Shown here: piece by piece, positions 61,508 through 64,000 of the stretch | How positions within the stretch are numbered: position 1 is the stretch's first letter | Layout of the letters: each line of letters begins with the position of its first letter | From: Ottowia thiooxydans DSM 14619 | GTDB lineage: Bacteria > Pseudomonadota > Gammaproteobacteria > Burkholderiales > Burkholderiaceae_C | Assembly: GCF_000422885.1 (NCBI RefSeq) | Contig: NZ_AUGX01000016.1 | Location: 1-64,000, forward strand | Length of the DNA stretch: 64,000 nt | Direction: 5' to 3' | Notes under the pieces: model-generated | Seen by the model: the letters and a program-made list of their open reading frames with translations, nothing else | Database searches by the model: none | Told to the model about the DNA's origin: nothing | Position numbers and translations under genes: made by a program

Positions 61508-62287
61508 ATGACGGCGACCGTCGTAGCTCAGCAGTTGATGCCTTCGTTTTTGAACAGCATAGGGGAGGGCTGGCTCTCTCCCAAATACCTGGGTTGGTTG
61601 TGGGACGGCTGGCTTATGACGCTGTGGGCGTCGCTCGTCGTCACGCTCGGCGCACTGGCGTTCGGCACCTTGATTGCCGCTGTGCGCGAGAGCGGCCGCA
61701 CCGTATGGGTGGCTGCTACTGAGGTCTACCTCTCGGTATTTAGAAATACGCCTTTATTGGTGCAACTCTTCTTCTGGTACTTTGGCGTCCCCGCCGTTCT
61801 CCCGGAAGGAGTCTTGCCATGGCTCAACGAAGTTCATGCGTTGACCGTGGCGGGGTTCGAGATTCTGCGTTGGCCATCTTTCGAGTTTTTGGCTGCCATC
61901 GTTGGCTTGATTTTCTACTCCAGCGCCTACATCAGCGAAGACATCCGCTCCGGCTTGCGCGGTGTTCCGGCCAGCCAACGCGCGGCGGCACAAGCGCTGG
62001 GGTTCGGCCCGGTACAGGTGCTTCGCTATGTGGTTCTGCCGCAAGCGATGCGCATTGCCACACCTGCATTGGTGGGCCAGGTCATGAATATCGTCAAGAA
62101 CACCTCATTGGGTATGGCGGTTGGATTGCTTGAGTTGTCTTACCGAGCCCGCCAGGCAGAGGCCGAGAGTTGGAAAACTTTCCAGGTCTACGGTGTGGCC
62201 ACCGTGCTCTACATCGTTGCCATCGCGCTCCTGGAAGTGATGGGCCACTGGCTCCAGCGTCGGCAATCCAGATCTCTCGTGCGCTGA
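61508..62287 (+). CDS. Amino-acid ABC transporter permease 1 (HisM-type)
   Basis: 259 residues from the ATG at 61508; an open frame to 61418 overlaps the binding-protein gene. Polar-amino-acid permease: SVFRNTPLLVQLFFWYFGVP, SSAYISEDIRSGLRGVP and the coupling-loop EAA-like segment AAAQALGFGPVQVLRYVVLP. About five or six membrane segments. Forms the channel with the next gene's product. Alternative starts at 61538 are possible. Confidence 0.88.
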   Translation: MTATVVAQQLMPSFLNSIGEGWLSPKYLGWLWDGWLMTLWASLVVTLGALAFGTLIAAVRESGRTVWVAATEVYLSVFRNTPLLVQLFFWYFGVPAVLPEGVLPWLNEVHALTVAGFEILRWPSFEFLAAIVGLIFYSSAYISEDIRSGLRGVPASQRAAAQALGFGPVQVLRYVVLPQAMRIATPALVGQVMNIVKNTSLGMAVGLLELSYRARQAEAESWKTFQVYGVATVLYIVAIALLEVMGHWLQRRQSRSLVR

Positions 62288-62309
62288 GGCGAACACTAAA
62301 CTGGCCATC

Positions 62310-63026
62310 ATGGATTTCTCGTTTCTCAATGACGATCTGACTTACCTCCTGTGGGGCACTTTTCCTGAAGGGCCGCCAGGAGGCGCTCTGTTGACCTTGC
62401 TGCTGAGTCTCGGTTCGGGCATGGCATCCGCCGTGCTTGGGCTTGCATTCGGGGTGCTGCTAGTGTTGCTGCGTGGCACCGCGCTGGTGGCATTGACCGC
62501 TGTGTTGGGTTTCTTGCGCGCTATTCCAGTACTGATGCTGATCTTCTGGACCTATTTCCTCTTGCCCGTATTGCTTGGCATCTCTATTCCCGGGGTGTTC
62601 TCCGTCATGGCCGCGCTGGCTTTGGTCAGCGGCGCTTATCTGGCGCACGGCGTTGCGGCCGGCATCAGAGGTGTAGACGATGGCCAGTGGAATGCGGCGC
62701 TGGCGATGGGTTTCACCCGGTGGGGCGCTCTGCGCCACATCATCTTGCCTCAGGCCTTGCGGATGATGCTTCCATCGTTCATCAACCAGTGGGTCACGCT
62801 GGTGAAAGACAGCTCACTCGCCTACATCGTTGGTGTGAATGAGTTGTCGTTCCTGGCGACGCAGGTGAATGCGCGCATCATGATCCACCCCATGGAAGTC
62901 TTCCTCTTCGTGGGTGCCGTGTACTGGGTGCTGTGTACCTTGTTGGACCTTGCCAGCCGCTTTGCGGCGCGTGCTGCCCGAAACTCCGTGTTGCAGCCAG
63001 AAGCTACGCCGGCGAGCACTCATTAA
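62310..63026 (+). CDS. Amino-acid ABC transporter permease 2 (HisQ-type)
   Basis: 238 residues; start ATG at 62310. Polar-amino-acid permease with FLRAIPVLMLIFWTYFLLP, SGAYLAHGVAAGIRGVDDG and coupling-loop NAALAMGFTRWGALRHIILP. About five membrane segments. It begins 22 bp after permease 1. No ATPase gene follows: the next gene is on the other strand, so the ATP-binding subunit must be encoded elsewhere or shared. Confidence 0.88.
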   Translation: MDFSFLNDDLTYLLWGTFPEGPPGGALLTLLLSLGSGMASAVLGLAFGVLLVLLRGTALVALTAVLGFLRAIPVLMLIFWTYFLLPVLLGISIPGVFSVMAALALVSGAYLAHGVAAGIRGVDDGQWNAALAMGFTRWGALRHIILPQALRMMLPSFINQWVTLVKDSSLAYIVGVNELSFLATQVNARIMIHPMEVFLFVGAVYWVLCTLLDLASRFAARAARNSVLQPEATPASTH

Positions 63027-63225
63027 GTGTGTGTGGCTGTCATTGGACTGGTCCTAGGCATTTACGTTCGCGCTTGCCCGATCAGACCCTTGGCGGTTTC
63101 AACCCAATAGCCACACATAGCCCACCAGCAACGCTGTTGCACTTCGGCTATTGCGCGAGTCAATGCTCGCTGTTTGCATTTTGTTCTACGATGGGGGGAA
63201 TAGACGGCGCGTCGGCGTGCCGCCC

Positions 63226-64000
63226 TTACAGACTGACTCGAAGAATCGCGCCTTCGCTCGAAACGATCAAGGTTCGATCATCTTGCGCATGCAAGCTCGA
63301 AACCACATTAAGTGCGCCAGGAAGCGCCCCAAGTCGGACACCAAGTTGATTGGGCCCTTCGCTCCCAGCTACAACACGCAACGTCCTCCCCGGCCCCACC
63401 GTGTAGATGACGCTTCCTCCGCCCGAGATGTACGGTACGGTATATGACCCAAAGATCTGCCCTGAAGGAGAAACCGAAACTTGGGCGAAACGAGGTGAGG
63501 TCCCCTCCGTTCCCCATACCTCGATAGGCTGACCACCTGCCCCGTCAATGCGATGGATGCCTGCATTCGTGCCGAATAAATACACTCGCCCTAAGGTATC
63601 GACTTTGATACCGGTCCAAAGTTGCCACAATGGTGATACCCGCTCAAACCCCTGTTCTATCACTTGCCCAGGTGTTCCCGCGTGGGTAGTAACCGATCCG
63701 TCCGGTGCGATGCGGCGTATGGTTTGGCCGTACCAGATGCGTAGTAACCGCTCGCTGCCCGGCCATCCCGAGAGGCTGTCTGGGTCATATTCCTTCACCG
63801 GAACGTCAATGACCCACAGGTTGCCCGTCTGATCAAAGCAAAGGTGCCGAGGTGAGGCAAAGCGGGCGTTTGAAGCGGGTCCGTCGGCAAACCCTTTTTC
63901 CTGGACACTTCCTGCAAACACAGCTAAGGTGCCGTCGGCCTTAAGCTGCATGATGGCGGAGCCAGCCCAGTAATAGAGGTTGTCGTTGGCGTCAGCAACA
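63226..64000 (-). CDS. NHL-repeat protein, partial (runs off right edge)
   Basis: At least 258 codons; the frame stays open to base 64000, so the N-terminus lies outside the window. Beta-propeller-type repeats are visible: ADANDNLYYWAGSAIMQLKA, FASPRHLCFDQTGNLWVID, and VDTLGRVYLFGTNAGIHRID, all NHL-like, each with a D-x-x-G-N-L/V-Y/W pattern. NHL propellers mediate binding of proteins or ligands and are often exported; no signal peptide can be seen because the start is missing. Role unknown. Confidence 0.8.
   Translation of the reverse strand, partial: VADANDNLYYWAGSAIMQLKADGTLAVFAGSVQEKGFADGPASNARFASPRHLCFDQTGNLWVIDVPVKEYDPDSLSGWPGSERLLRIWYGQTIRRIAPDGSVTTHAGTPGQVIEQGFERVSPLWQLWTGIKVDTLGRVYLFGTNAGIHRIDGAGGQPIEVWGTEGTSPRFAQVSVSPSGQIFGSYTVPYISGGGSVIYTVGPGRTLRVVAGSEGPNQLGVRLGALPGALNVVSSLHAQDDRTLIVSSEGAILRVSL

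Noticed and set aside
1-64000. CRISPR array, prophage or integrase-bounded island
   Set aside because: No regularly spaced repeats, cas genes, phage structural genes or integrase were seen; tRNA-Ser has no integrase nearby.

Overview
The window looks like chromosomal DNA of a betaproteobacterium of the order Burkholderiales, most likely a member of the Comamonadaceae or a close relative. This is inferred from the rimP-nusA-infB-rbfA-truB-typA order, fabI lying back to back with a yejABEF-type importer, an IPTL-CTERM surface protein, and intergenic repeats of a kind I remember from Comamonadaceae. Most of it is moderately GC-rich. The exception is about 3.8-7.2 kb, which is clearly AT-rich and probably acquired.

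Layout. 1-2.5 kb: an intact IS66-family element that has cut off a small DCC/DUF393 redox gene. 2.7-3.4 kb: a GbsR/MarR-type regulator with the same palindromic operator in front of itself and of the broken gene. 3.4-7.2 kb: an AT-rich patch of small genes, with two probable toxin-immunity genes (one Imm-NTF2) on the plus strand and four small membrane or secreted proteins, one DUF3592, on the minus strand. 7.3-15.7 kb: an MFS drug exporter with a divergent LysR regulator, an alpha/beta-hydrolase lacking its usual nucleophile, a hypothetical gene, tRNA-Ser(GGA), a large TIG-repeat IPTL-CTERM surface protein, and a slipin/NfeD pair. 15.8-22.4 kb: an Orn/Lys/Arg decarboxylase, a YdcH protein, hisC, and a MocR regulator divergent from an EamA transporter. 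22.7-33.7 kb: fabI and a yejABEF peptide importer whose operon is split between yejB and yejE by three minus-strand genes (UDP-glucuronate decarboxylase-like, methyltransferase-DUF4422 fusion, and a methyltransferase with an added P-loop domain).

33.8-48.8 kb: a 17-gene aryl-polyene-type cluster in two convergent arms. The plus arm has a polysaccharide deacetylase, methyltransferase, ketosynthase, chain-length-factor-like protein, dehydratase and ketoreductase, all joined by 4-nt overlaps. The minus arm, in transcription order, has ACP, ketosynthase, ACP, acyl-AMP ligase, dehydratase, LpxL-like acyltransferase, LolA-like carrier, MMPL exporter, PAP2 phosphatase, LPLAT acyltransferase and GT2. 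Together these would activate an aryl acid, extend and desaturate it on ACPs, attach it to a lipid or sugar anchor, and export it to the outer membrane. No starter-acid synthase is in the window.

48.9-57.5 kb: the translation operon rimP-nusA-infB-rbfA-truB-typA, with an extended -10 promoter and a leader terminator. 57.5-64 kb: an EamA transporter, a small lipoprotein, a CynX-type MFS transporter coupled to what may be a deleted deaminase, an amino-acid ABC transporter without an ATPase gene, and an NHL-repeat protein running off the right edge.

The strongest candidates for undescribed biology are the glycan-type module inside the yej operon, especially its three-domain protein, and the AT-rich immunity patch. 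The polyene cluster belongs to a known class but has its own gene content.
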